From positions 106,925 to 170,924 of the forward strand of contig JAEWAK010000008.1 in the NCBI GenBank assembly GCA_023391695.1: a DNA stretch of 64,000 bases. Reading direction: 5' to 3'. Below the pieces are notes generated by a model that worked only from the letters and a program-made list of their open reading frames with translations, was not told where the DNA came from and made no database searches. Position numbers and translations under genes: made by a program. How positions within the stretch are numbered: position 1 is the stretch's first letter; every line of letters starts with the position of its first letter. Source of the DNA: Bacillota bacterium. GTDB lineage: Bacteria; Bacillota; Clostridia; Lachnospirales; Lachnospiraceae. This document shows, in pieces, positions 17,316 through 28,900 of this stretch.

Positions 17316-19346
17316 ATGAAAACAGAGGTAGATGAAACAAGGGTTTTAAAAGTTACGGAAGAATTAAAAGAAATGATCCATATGATATCGGGCATGGAAA
17401 AAGAGGAAATGGATGCGGACAGAAAACTTATTTCCTTCGGACTGGATTCCATCCTGCTTCTGACACTGTCGAAACAGCTTACTTCCAAGTATCGGATACA
17501 GATCCCGTTGGATGTATTTTTTACAACCTTGAACACGTTGCATTTAATTGCGGAATACATTGCGGATAATGTTGCTGCACAGTCCGTGGCAGAAGAACTA
17601 CAGGAAGAAGAACTACAGGAAGAAGAAATTCAGGAAGAAGAAATACGGGAAAAAGAAATACGGGAAAAAGAAATATGGAAAGAAGCGGACAGCGGGCTCT
17701 ATAAAACCGGTTTACTGCCGGAAGAAATGAACGCGGCAAAGGACATTACATTAAACAGCGACGGCAAAGTGGATATTGGTATGCTGATCAAGGTATTTGA
17801 TAACCAGTATGAAATTATCACGACACAAAATGAAATCTTGAAAGTAATAGCGGGTGCGTCTGCAGCAAAGAATAAATCGGTAAAACCCAAGGAACCGGAT
17901 CAAAAAGGACCGGAAGCAGGAAAGAAGACAGCCCCAATAGCCGGCGATTACTACATTCCGTACCGTAAATTGGAGCTGGGAAAAGAAAATGGTGTAAACG
18001 AACTTCAATTAAAATACATTAAAAATATTGAGAAGCGTTTAAATGTATTAACACGGAATTCGAAGGACACCACACAAAAAAACAGGGGCGTCTATGCAAG
18101 CAACAGAAATTCCGCCGGATTCCGGCCTTTGTATAAAGAAATGCTCTACCAGATTATCGCGGAAGAAGGAAGGGGTTCCAAGCTTATCGATATTGATGGA
18201 AATGAAATGCTCGACCTTACAATGGGATTTGGTGTTCTCCTGTTCGGACACTGCCCGGAAATTGTCAGGGAGGCACTAAGGAATGAAATTGAAAAAGGAA
18301 TGCCGGTGGGACCGATGGGAAGACTTACCGGTCAGGTAGCACAGCATATTTCCGATTTGACAGGGGCCTCTAGAGTATTCTTCTGTAACTCGGGAACAGA
18401 AGCAGATATGTTTGCGGTCCGGATAGCAAGAGCCGTTACAAAGAAAAATAAAGTCGTATGTTTTAAAGGTGCTTTCCATGGAACCTATGACGGCTTATTG
18501 GGAATTCCGACTTATTCAGGGGATCCGGATAATACGACGATTTCCGTTGCACCGGGGATTACGGACAATGCGGTAAGAGATTTGATCCTGTTGGATTATA
18601 ACCGGGAAGATTCTTTAAAATACATCGAAGAACACAGTGATATTATTGCAGCCGTTATAACGGAGCCTGTCCAGAGCAGAAGACCGGATATCCAGCCGAA
18701 AGAATTTCTTAAAAAATTGAGAAAGGTTACGCAGGAAAATGACATTGCATTGATTTTTGATGAAATTATAACCGGTTTTCGGATTGCCGCCGGCGGGGCG
18801 CAGGAATACTTTGATGTGGAAGCAGATATTGTTACCTATGGAAAAGTGATCGGCGGCGGTATGCCGATCGGTGTGCTGGCCGGTAAGAGAAAGTATTTGG
18901 ACAGTATCGACGGCGGAATGTGGAACTTCGGGGATGATTCCGTACCCCCCTGTGAAGACAGCAGGACTTTTGTGGCAGGAACTTTCTGCCATCATCCCAT
19001 GGCAATGGCAGCCTGTAACGCAGTGCTGGAATTTATCAAGGAAAATAAGGCCAATATATATGATTCCCTGAATCAGAAAACTTCGGAATTTGTCAATGAA
19101 TTAAATCAATTCTTTGACAGGGAGAAGGTGGCGATCCATATCCATCATTTTGGTTCCCTGTTCCGGTTTAATATCAATTTGGAAAAAGAAATTTTCTATT
19201 ACGGTTTACTGGAAAAAGGTATCTATATCTGGGAGGGGCGTAACTGTTTCTTATCAACAGAGCATTCCCAAAAAGATCTCGATTATATTACAGATGCTGT
19301 GAAGAAGACGGTTTATGAGATGAAAGAAGCGGGTTTCTTAGAATAA
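17316..19346 (+). CDS. ACP-class III aminotransferase (beta-amination module)
   Basis: The 676-residue protein starts with an ACP (Ser45 in GLDSILL), followed by a repeat-rich acidic linker and a PLP class III aminotransferase of the glutamate-1-semialdehyde aminomutase type. Landmarks are NSGTEADMFAVR, AFHGTYDG, IFDEIITGFR and the PLP lysine Lys510 in TYGKVIGGG. ACP-AMT units in mycosubtilin/iturin (MycA) and microcystin (McyE) turn the ACP-bound beta-keto group into a beta-amine. It completes the KS-AT protein upstream, so this module is split over two polypeptides. It has a strong AAGGAGGAAG site. The expected product is a beta-amino acyl chain handed to the first C domain. Confidence 0.94.
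   Translation: MKTEVDETRVLKVTEELKEMIHMISGMEKEEMDADRKLISFGLDSILLLTLSKQLTSKYRIQIPLDVFFTTLNTLHLIAEYIADNVAAQSVAEELQEEELQEEEIQEEEIREKEIREKEIWKEADSGLYKTGLLPEEMNAAKDITLNSDGKVDIGMLIKVFDNQYEIITTQNEILKVIAGASAAKNKSVKPKEPDQKGPEAGKKTAPIAGDYYIPYRKLELGKENGVNELQLKYIKNIEKRLNVLTRNSKDTTQKNRGVYASNRNSAGFRPLYKEMLYQIIAEEGRGSKLIDIDGNEMLDLTMGFGVLLFGHCPEIVREALRNEIEKGMPVGPMGRLTGQVAQHISDLTGASRVFFCNSGTEADMFAVRIARAVTKKNKVVCFKGAFHGTYDGLLGIPTYSGDPDNTTISVAPGITDNAVRDLILLDYNREDSLKYIEEHSDIIAAVITEPVQSRRPDIQPKEFLKKLRKVTQENDIALIFDEIITGFRIAAGGAQEYFDVEADIVTYGKVIGGGMPIGVLAGKRKYLDSIDGGMWNFGDDSVPPCEDSRTFVAGTFCHHPMAMAACNAVLEFIKENKANIYDSLNQKTSEFVNELNQFFDREKVAIHIHHFGSLFRFNINLEKEIFYYGLLEKGIYIWEGRNCFLSTEHSQKDLDYITDAVKKTVYEMKEAGFLE
17592..17681 (+). 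repeat. Six in-frame 15-bp repeats in the ACP-aminotransferase linker
   Basis: Six tandem copies of a 15-bp unit (GAAGAACTACAGGAA and variants) encode EELQE, EEIQE, EEIRE and KEIRE-like pentapeptides. The first two copies are identical. The run forms a highly charged helical linker between the ACP and the rest of the protein, and may vary in copy number by slippage. Confidence 0.85.
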
Positions 19347-19452
19347 AACAGATTTCTGTATAAATGTATAAAGGTGTTGGTTCATAAGAACCGCTGAGAT
19401 TGAATGGTCACGGAAGAAGATGTATATCATCTTGGGATGAGGAGGAAAAAAT

Positions 19453-19929
19453 ATGTTTTTCATGGTTTTATGGGTATTAGGTATTATTACTGCATTGGTG
19501 GAGTTATATCTGAAGGGCTTTCCTTCGGACCTGTCACAGATCTGCACCGTACTTTTACTGCACCAGTTTGTTGTAACCTTTGGTTCTTTGGGCATTACCG
19601 GATTGATCAGTAACATGATTCTGGCAAAGAAAAATGCAGAGAGTCTGGGATGGCCGGGCGGCCCTTTCCAGATCAAGTATGGTTTTTCACAGCTTGGTCT
19701 TGGCATCATGGGCGTTATGTGTATCTGGTTCAGAGGCGGGTTCTGGCTGGGAACTATCGTAAGTATGTATATCTACGGGATCAGCGGCCTCTGGTCACAC
19801 TGGAATGTTATGAAAATGAATCACAAAGCAGATGGAAGCAGCATTGCCAATATCATTATGGATATTGCATATCAGACATTTATAACCGTATTATCATTAC
19901 AAATCAGCGGAGTATGGGTAATCGGGTAA
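19453..19929 (+). CDS. Small integral membrane protein (DUF6790-like)
   Basis: This 158-residue protein has about four hydrophobic segments (near residues 1-17, 25-55, 75-110 and 135-158) and a conserved-looking central stretch (GWPGGPFQIKYGFSQLG). It resembles the uncharacterised DUF6790 group; that name is from memory and unverified. It has a good GATGAGGAGG site and sits between the aminotransferase and the giant NRPS/PKS, 36 bases from the latter, so it is part of the biosynthetic operon. A role in export, self-protection or membrane tethering is possible, but nothing in the sequence decides. Confidence 0.75.
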   Translation: MFFMVLWVLGIITALVELYLKGFPSDLSQICTVLLLHQFVVTFGSLGITGLISNMILAKKNAESLGWPGGPFQIKYGFSQLGLGIMGVMCIWFRGGFWLGTIVSMYIYGISGLWSHWNVMKMNHKADGSSIANIIMDIAYQTFITVLSLQISGVWVIG

Positions 19930-19965
19930 CCGTCGGAAAATTCTTAATAGGAGTGATGGAGTAAT

Positions 19966-22900
19966 ATGCCGGAAAAAAAAGTAGAGCTGTCAGAGATCCA
20001 GAAAGGAATCTATTTTGAATGCCAGACAGGCGGAAAAAATGTTTATAATATCTCGGCAGCAATAAAAATTAAAAATTATTTGGATAATAAGAAACTGGAA
20101 CAGGCTTTAAAAAGGCTGACAGAAGAACAGGCAGCACTGCGCACCTATATTGAATTGACAGATGACAGTCTGGCAATGGTTGTCAGGGAACATGCGGATA
20201 CTGCCGTTCATTATTATGATGTTTTAAAGGAAAACGATAAAATTGAGAAAACAGATGAGATTGTGAAAGCAGAAATGCTGTTTGAATTCGATTTATTTAA
20301 GGGACCGTTATTTCGGGTGTCTCTGATTGCAACGGACAGAGAAGAAGCTGTACTTGTGATAAATCTTCATCATATTATTTCAGACGGCGTTTCCCTTGAT
20401 ATTTTCATTGATAAATTATTTACCTATTATACAGAAGAACTTAAGGGTGAAACAACAGAAGGAAAAGCAGATTACGGATTTTTCGATTTCGTCGAAACGG
20501 AAAATAAAAAGCTGGCTGACGGAAATTATGAAAAACAGAAACAATATTGGAAAGAAAAGGTGAAAGATGCGAAAGCACTGGATTTTCCCAAGGACTTCTC
20601 CGCTGCACATGATAATTACGGTGTGGGGAAAGAAAAAGCTTTTCCTATTTCCAAAGAGCTTATGTTAAAAATTGAAAAAACATCCTGTAAGGAAGAAGTG
20701 ACACCGTTTATCTTCTGTTTATCCGCTTTCAGTATGCTTATGGGCAGATGCTGCCATGAAGAGAAGGTAGCAGTTTCGAGTCCTTTCACCCACAGACCGG
20801 GGTTTGACTATGACGGGACCATTGGCTGCTTTATTTATACACTTCCGTTAATGTGCAGAATTGACGGGGACAAGACATTTAAAGAAGTGATAAACGAAAT
20901 GTATGAGGAAATGATCGGTGCCTATAAAAATATCGGATACCCGAATAATTTAATTGTCCGTGAATGTACCTCCGGTACCTATATAGGAATGCCGTCCATC
21001 TTTGACCTATCTTTTGTATATGACAGGTACGGCGGCCATGGATGGGAAGGCATACGGTGTGAGGCATATGAAAGCGAAACTATTACGTTTCCGGGTAATC
21101 TGATGGTAATCCTCAGTAAGATGCCGGAGGGGGACCGGATTAAGATCCAGTATAAGCCGGATCTCTATGCGGAGGAAATGATTGATCTTCTCGGCAGGCG
21201 TTTTATTAAATTGCTGGAGGCCGTAACAGAGAATACCGAAGTGCCGGTAAAGGATATCGAGCTGCTTCTGGAAAAGGAAAAAGAAAAGATCCTGTATGAT
21301 TTCAATCAAAGCTCCTTTTTCGAATACCGGCCCATGCATATTATGGATGTCTTCCAGGAGAGAGTCTGCGCTTATAAGGAACATACGGCACTTATTTACG
21401 ACGGCGGCACCATGACCTATGAGGAAGTCAATAAAAAGGCAAACCAGTTCGCCCGAAAAATTCTGCAATATAAGAAAAAAGAGAATGAAATAATCGGAGT
21501 ACAGCTAAAACGTTCCAAAGAAATGGTAATTGCCATATTAGGAGTTTTGAAAGCAGGATGTGCTTATGTACCCATAGAAAGTTATTATCCGGTCACAAGA
21601 AAACAATATATATTTAAAGATGCCGGTATTTCCATTTTTATTACGGAAAAAGACCTGGAATATGATTTCTGTGTAGAGGAGCATATTATTTTTGCAGATG
21701 ACAGGGAGGTATATACCGGTGATGACAGCAATCCTGAAATTTCCCGGAATCCCTATGACCTGGCGTACATTGAATATACTTCCGGCTCTACGGGGGAACC
21801 CAAAGGGGTAATGATCGAAAACCACAGTGTTGTGAATACCATTATGGATATGGAGAGACGTTTCCCTGTAAAAGAAGCGGATGTATACCTGTATAAAACC
21901 CCGTTTTCCTTTGATATTTCAGGAACGGAACTGTACGGCTGGTTTGCGGGAAAAGGTGCTTTGTGCATTCTGGAGCACGAAGGCGAGAAGGATACGGAAC
22001 TTATCCTTTCTTATATTGAAAAATATAAGGTTACACATATTAATTTTGTACCGTCCATGTTCCGTTTGTTCTTAGAGCTGTTTGGTGAGAACAAGAATGT
22101 GGATAAATTAAAAACGTTAAAATGGATTTTTGTCGGAGGTGAAGCGGTAACGCCGGATATTATTGAGAAGTTCTTCTGCCTTGGTTTGGATGTGAAGCTG
22201 GAAAATGTATACGGTCCGACAGAATGCACCATGTGGGCATCAAACTATTCGATCAAAGGCTGTGAAGATGTTTCGAATGTGTCAATCGGCCATCCGTTAA
22301 ACGAAATCAGATGGTTTGTTGTAGATGAAAACCGGCAGCTGCAGATGATCGGAGTACCGGGGGAGCTATGTTTAAGCGGAGTCGGACTGGCCAGAGGGTA
22401 TCTCAACAAAGAAGAGCTTACCGGGGAAAAATTCTGTGATAATCCGTTCTATGACGAAGAAAAAGATCCGGCCTGGTTTAAAAAAATGTATAAAACGGGG
22501 GATCTGGCCAGATGGCTTCCGGACGGCAGTATTGAATTTATCGGAAGGATCGATTTTCAGGTTAAAATCGGCGGAGTACGTATTGAACTTGGCGAGATCG
22601 AAAATGCGCTGGCACAGTATGAGGGCATTGTAAAAGCCGTAGTGGTCATAAAGCAGCCGGACAGTAAACTGCCGGTGCTGTGTGCCTATTATCTTTCTCC
22701 GAATGAAATACCGGCGGCAGATTTAAGAGAATATTTAACAAGTCAGATACCTGCTTATATGATACCTTCTTTCTTTGTACGTATAGAAGAACTGCCCCTT
22801 AACAGCAGCGGAAAAATAGACAGAAAAGTACTGAATGAAGATATAACCTATAAATATCATTCCCATAAGATGTATCAGGCACCGGAATCGGAACTGGAGA

Positions 22901-25900
22901 ACATTATTGCCCGGATCTGGAAAGAAGTATTAGGGACCCGGCAGGTGGGAATCGACGATAATTTCTTTGAAATCGGCGGACATTCCCTGGCTGCAATTCA
23001 AGTGCATAACAAATTAAAGCAGGCGTTTGATATGGATTTTTCAGTTACCGTTTTATTCCGGTTTCCTACGATACGGCTTTTGTCCGAATACCTGCTGAAA
23101 AATGAAAAAGTAACGATCCAGGACAGGAAGAAATATTTTAAGAATAAGAAAAAAGCGGTATACACGGATATTGCCATCATCGGTATGGCAATTGATGTTC
23201 CGGGTGCGGACAGTATGAAAGAGTTTTGGAACAACTTAAAGAATGAGAAAGAAAGCATTTACTTTTACGGGGATGAAGAACTGCGTGACCTTGGCGTCAG
23301 CGAAGAAACCATAGGAAACAGCCATTATGTAAAAGCAAAAGGACGGGTGGAGGATATTGAATATTTTGATCCGGAATTCTTTGATTATACTCCGGGCGAA
23401 GTAAACCGGATGTCCCCCCAGTTACGGCTTTTGTATAAAGGTACCTGGGAGGCTTTAGAGGATGCGGGATATTATCCGGATTCAACAGAGGATAAAATAG
23501 GTGTCTTTATCGGAGGCTCGGATGATTTCCAGTGGTATAACGAAGCGCTGGGCCACAATGCAAATTACAGCGATATGTACCAGGCATTTACCATGAGTAC
23601 AAACCATTTCCTTGCAGCAAGACTTGCCTACAAGTTTAATATGAAAGGACCCGTATTCTCTGCTCTTACCGGATGCTCTACCACACTTGTTACTTCCCAT
23701 CTTGCCTGCCAGTCCCTTATGTTTGGAGAGTGTGATATTGCCGTTGCGGGAGGTGTTACGGTAGAGCTTCCCAATGACGGCGGTTATATGTATCAGGAGG
23801 GAATGATGTTTTCAGCGGACGGTCACTGCCGTCCCTTTGATGCAGAAGCAAACGGTACGGTATTTTCCAACGGCCTGGGAATCGTTGTGTTAAAGAGGCT
23901 GGACGAAGCTCTGGAAGCGGGAGACCATATCTATGCCGTGATCAAAGGTTCCGCCATAAATAATGACGGAAGCCAGAAGGCCGGCTTTGCCGCACCCAGT
24001 GTGGAAGGACAGGCGGAGGTGATCGGAGAAGCCTATAAAAGAGCGGAAATAGATCCGGAGACAGTGGGTTATATTGAAGCTCACGGAACCGGAACCATAT
24101 TGGGGGATCCGATTGAGGTCGAATCGCTGACCAAAGCATTTGCAACTGATAAGAAAGGCTATTGTGTCCTGGGTTCTTTAAAAGGAAACATCGGACATAC
24201 GGATACGGCAGCAGGGGTAACCGGACTGATTAAAGTCGCACTGAGCTTAAAGAATAAATTTATCCCCGGCACTATAAATTATAAGAATCCAAATCCCAAG
24301 ATACGGTTTGAGGAAACTCCCTTTGTGGTACAAGGATACGGGAAAGAGTGGAAAAATGAAAATAATATTCCCCTTCGGGCAGGTATCAATTCCTTTGGTG
24401 TCGGCGGAACCAATGCACATATGGTACTGGAAGAAGCACCGGCTGCAAGAAAGAGCAGTGCTGCACAAAAGACGAATCTTTTCCTTTTCTCCGGGAAAAC
24501 GGAAGGAGCTCTGATTAAAAACCTCAGATCGACCCTTAAGTATATAGCGTCAGGGGATACGATCAACCGTTCCGATGCTGCCTGGACACTGATGGCAGGA
24601 AGAAAGCATTTCAAATATAGAAAAGCGGTTGCATTGAATGAAGACTTCGGAAGAAATATTGATGTGGATGAGTTCCTTGAAGAGGTTCTGGAGAGCGGAA
24701 ATAAGAAAGCCAGGGAGAAAAATAAAGTCTATTTTATGTTTTCCGGACAGGGAAGCCAGTACCAGGGAATGGGAAGGGATCTGTATGAAGATGCAGACAG
24801 CTATATCGGAAAGCGGTACCGCGAGTATGCGGATAAGATATTCGGCTGTCTGGGTGAAGAGGAACAAAAGGAATTCTTCGAAGTTATCTATGGAAGTGCG
24901 GATCCGTCTTTGATCAATCAGACCAGATACAGTCAGTTTGCGTTATTTCTTACGGAATATGCTCTTGCGAACATTCTTATGGAACTTGGAATAAAGCCGG
25001 CGGCCTTTATCGGACACAGTATCGGCGAAGTAACGGCGGCAGCCGTTGCCGGCGTATGGAGCCTTGAGGATGCGGTGAAGATTATCAGAGTCCGGGGAGA
25101 TATTATGCAGAAGCAGAAACCGGGTGTGATGCTTGCCGTTATGACAGGCGCCGGCGAAGTGGAGAAGCTGCTGACCGATGGAGTATCCATGGCGCTGAAC
25201 AATACATCGGACCGCTGTGTGGTCGGCGGAACGAAAGAAAAGATAGAAGAATTTGAAAAAATCGTAACGGAAAAGGGGATCAAAGCCACCGTACTTAAGA
25301 CTTCCCATGCATTTCATACCTATATGATGGAGGAGGCGGCAGCGGAATTCGGAGAGTTCCTGAAAGGCTTTGCCATGCATGGTCCGTCTGTTCCCATTGT
25401 TTCCAATGTGACCGGCCGCTGGGTGGAAGAGAACGAAATGAATACCGAGGAATACTGGGCGGAACATATTATTAACCCGGTAAAATTCGATAAGAATCTG
25501 GAAGTAATACTGGAAGATGAAAATGCGGTATTTATCGAGACCGGTGCGGGAAGATCCTTATGTACCTTTGCAATCCAGCATAAAGACAGAAAAGAAGGAC
25601 AGACCTTCCTTAATATCCTGCGTCATCCCAGGGAAAAAGAGAACGATTTGGAATATATCTATGCAAAGCTCGGACTTGCCTGGTGTGCGGGCCTCGAACC
25701 GGACTGGAAGAAATTTATGGGAGATACGGTAAGAAACAGAATTCCACTTCCGGTATATCATTTCGAGAAAAAACCGTATCCGATCAGGAGCTCCCCGGAA
25801 GGCGGTAACACCGGAAACCGCCGGGAACCCGGGGAAGTATCCGAAGTCCCGGGACAGGGAACGGTCAGGCTTAAGGGTACGGAATCCGTGGAGGAATGCA

Positions 25901-28900
25901 TCATAAATGTATATAAGTCCGTACTGGGATTTGAAGAGGTTGCGAACGACCAGGATTTCTTCGAGCTGGGCGGAGATTCCTTAAAAGCGGTAAGCCTGTC
26001 CAATGAAATTGAAAGAAGTACCGGAGTAAAGGTAGCCGTATCGGAGATATTCAAATATACGACACCGAAGAAAATGGCTGCCTATATGAATACTTTGAGC
26101 GGCGGTTCCGGAACGAAGAATAAAATCGTACCGGCGGCAAAAGCACCTTACTATAGAACTTCCTCCGCGCAGAGGCGTATGTACGGCTTATACCAGCTGG
26201 ATAAGACAAGTACGGCTTACAATCTTCCTTCGGCAACGATCATTGAAGGAAAACTTAAAGAGGATAAGGTACGGGAAGTTGCCAAAAAGCTTCTGATGCG
26301 CCATGAAATACTTAGAACTTCTTTTGCTATGAAAGATTACAAGGTAGTACAGGTGGTTGCGGACCAGGTCGATATGGAATTGAGTTTTACGGAACAGCCG
26401 GTTGAAAATGAAGAACAAATGACAGAACTGATCGAGGATTTTGTGAGGCCCTTTAATTTATCCAAAGCTCCTTTATGCAGATTGAAGCTGGTAACGGTTT
26501 CCGATGATAAATCCGTATTATTATTCGATGTACATCATATTATCGCAGACGGAACCTCTGTGGAAATCCTGACAAGGGATTTTAATGACTTATATGTTTC
26601 CTCTCCGGAACCGCCGGCACTGCAGTATAAAGATTTTGCCGAATGGCAGAATGAGTATCTCGCCTCCGGGGAAGTGAAAGAATTAAAAGAATACTGGACC
26701 GGTAGGTTTAAGGATACCATTCCGGTGCTGGAACTTCCGCTTGATAAGGAAAGGCCGGCGGTCAAGAGTTTCGCAGGAAACAGAATTTATTTTACCATTG
26801 ACAGGGGACTGGAAGACAGATTGGAACAGTTTGCACATAAAAACGGCGCAACCATGTATATGACCTTGTTAAGTGCCTGGTATGTACTCCTTGGAAGATA
26901 TTCCGGACAGGAAGATATCGTGGTCGGTTCCCCGGTAGCAGGAAGAATGACGGAAGAAATCGCAGAGACAATGGGTATGTTTGTCAATATGCTTGCCATA
27001 AGAAATAAGCCGGAAACTGGGAAGAAATTTACGGATTTCTTCCGGGAAGTGAAGGAAAATACGATCCAGGCATTAAAGCATCAAAATTATCAGTTTGACG
27101 ATTTGGTGGAGCAGCTGGATATAAGGCGTGAACTTAACCGCAATGCCCTGTTTGATGTGTGTTTCGACTATCAGAATATGGATACCTATGACCTTGATAT
27201 CGAAGGTATGAAGATCCGGCCGTTCCGGTTTAATACCCATACCTCTGCCTATGACCTGGTATTAACGTGCCAGCAGGGTAAAACAAAAGAGATGGAATGC
27301 TTTATTGATTATGCTTCTGATTTATTTCATGAAGATACCATAGGGAGACTCATAAGCAATTACATTACAATCCTTGAGAGTATCCTTAAGGACAGCGAAA
27401 CGGCCATCGGCAAAATCAATATGCTTTCCCAGACGGAAAAAGAGCTTATCCTGGGACAATTTGAAACTACAAAGCTTGAAATAAAGAAGGGGGTCCTGCT
27501 TCATGAGATGTTTGAGGCAAATGTGGAAAAACATCCGGAGAATACGGCCCTGATTACTTCGGAAGGAAGTGTACTTACCTACGGCGAACTGAATCAGAAG
27601 GCGAACAGGATCGCCCATAAATTAATTTCATTCGGTGCCGGACAGGACGATCTGATTGGTATCATGACAAAGAGAAATGAATACCTGCTGGCCGGAATGC
27701 TTGGAATTTTAAAAGCAGGAGCGGCATATGTACCCATTGATCCGGAATTTCCGAAAGAACGGATTGATTACATGATTCAGGCAAGCAAACCCAAAGCGAT
27801 ACTTATAGATAAGGATTATGAAGAAAAACTGGAATATGATGGGGTTTGCATCAACTGTGCGGCATTGGAGAAAGAGGAACAAAGTGCCGGAAATCCTGAA
27901 ATTCCCTGCCGGAGAGATTTCCAGAGAGACTTCCAGGGAGATTTCCAGGGAAATTCCAAAGAAAATTCCCTTGCGTATGTTATATTTACCTCCGGTTCCA
28001 CCGGAAAACCGAAAGGGGTAATGATAAATCATGGGTCTGTCATTAATTTTGTAAATGATATAATCAACCGGAAAATCTTTGAAAGTAAAGAAGACAGAGT
28101 AATTTGCATCACGACCTTATCCTTTGATATATTTGCTTTTGAATCCATTGTGCCCATGTGTACCGGACATTCCATATACCTGGCAGCTGAAACGGAACAG
28201 CTGGACCCCGCCTTGGCTGCAAATAAGATAATAAAATACGGTGTCACACATATTTTAAGCACGGTATCAAGAATTAAGGCATTTGTGGATAACCCTGCAT
28301 TTGCACCGGCATTAAAGCAATTGAAATGCGTTTTAAGCGGAGGGGAAAATTATCCGGTTCAGATGCTTGAGGATATCAGGGCGAAGTCCGGGGCACGAAT
28401 TTACAACATGTACGGACCTACGGAAACAACCATTTGGTCCACTTCAAAAGACCTTACCGCATCGGATTATGTAAATATCGGAAACCCGATTGCCAATACC
28501 CAGGTTTTTATCCTGAATAATGAGGATAAACTGCAGCCTTACGGTGTATACGGAGAAATCTGTATTGCCGGAGAAGGGCTTGCAAGGGGGTATTACAATG
28601 ACAGGACGGAAACGGATAAGAAGTTTATATTTATAAAGGATTTACCGGAGGTCAGACTTTATAAAACCGGAGACAGAGGCAGAATGAATGCAAACGGCGA
28701 GGTCGAAATTTCAGGAAGGCTGGATGACCAGGTGAAAATCAGGGGCTACCGTATTGAACCCGGTGAAATTGAAAAAGCTGCCCTGGAGCATCCGGAGGTG
28801 GCTGCGGCAGCGGTAAAAGTCTGCGAAGACGGAGAACAGAACAAAAACCTGGGATTATTTTACTGCCTGAAAGATAATACCTCCCCAGCTGCGGCCCAGG

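Noticed and set aside
19370..19452. Possible TPP riboswitch before the small membrane protein (CTGAGA core, GGTG box, hairpin AAGATG/CATCTT)
   Set aside because: Only the CTGAGA hexamer fits; the second conserved arm of TPP riboswitches is missing, and the gene has no thiamine link.
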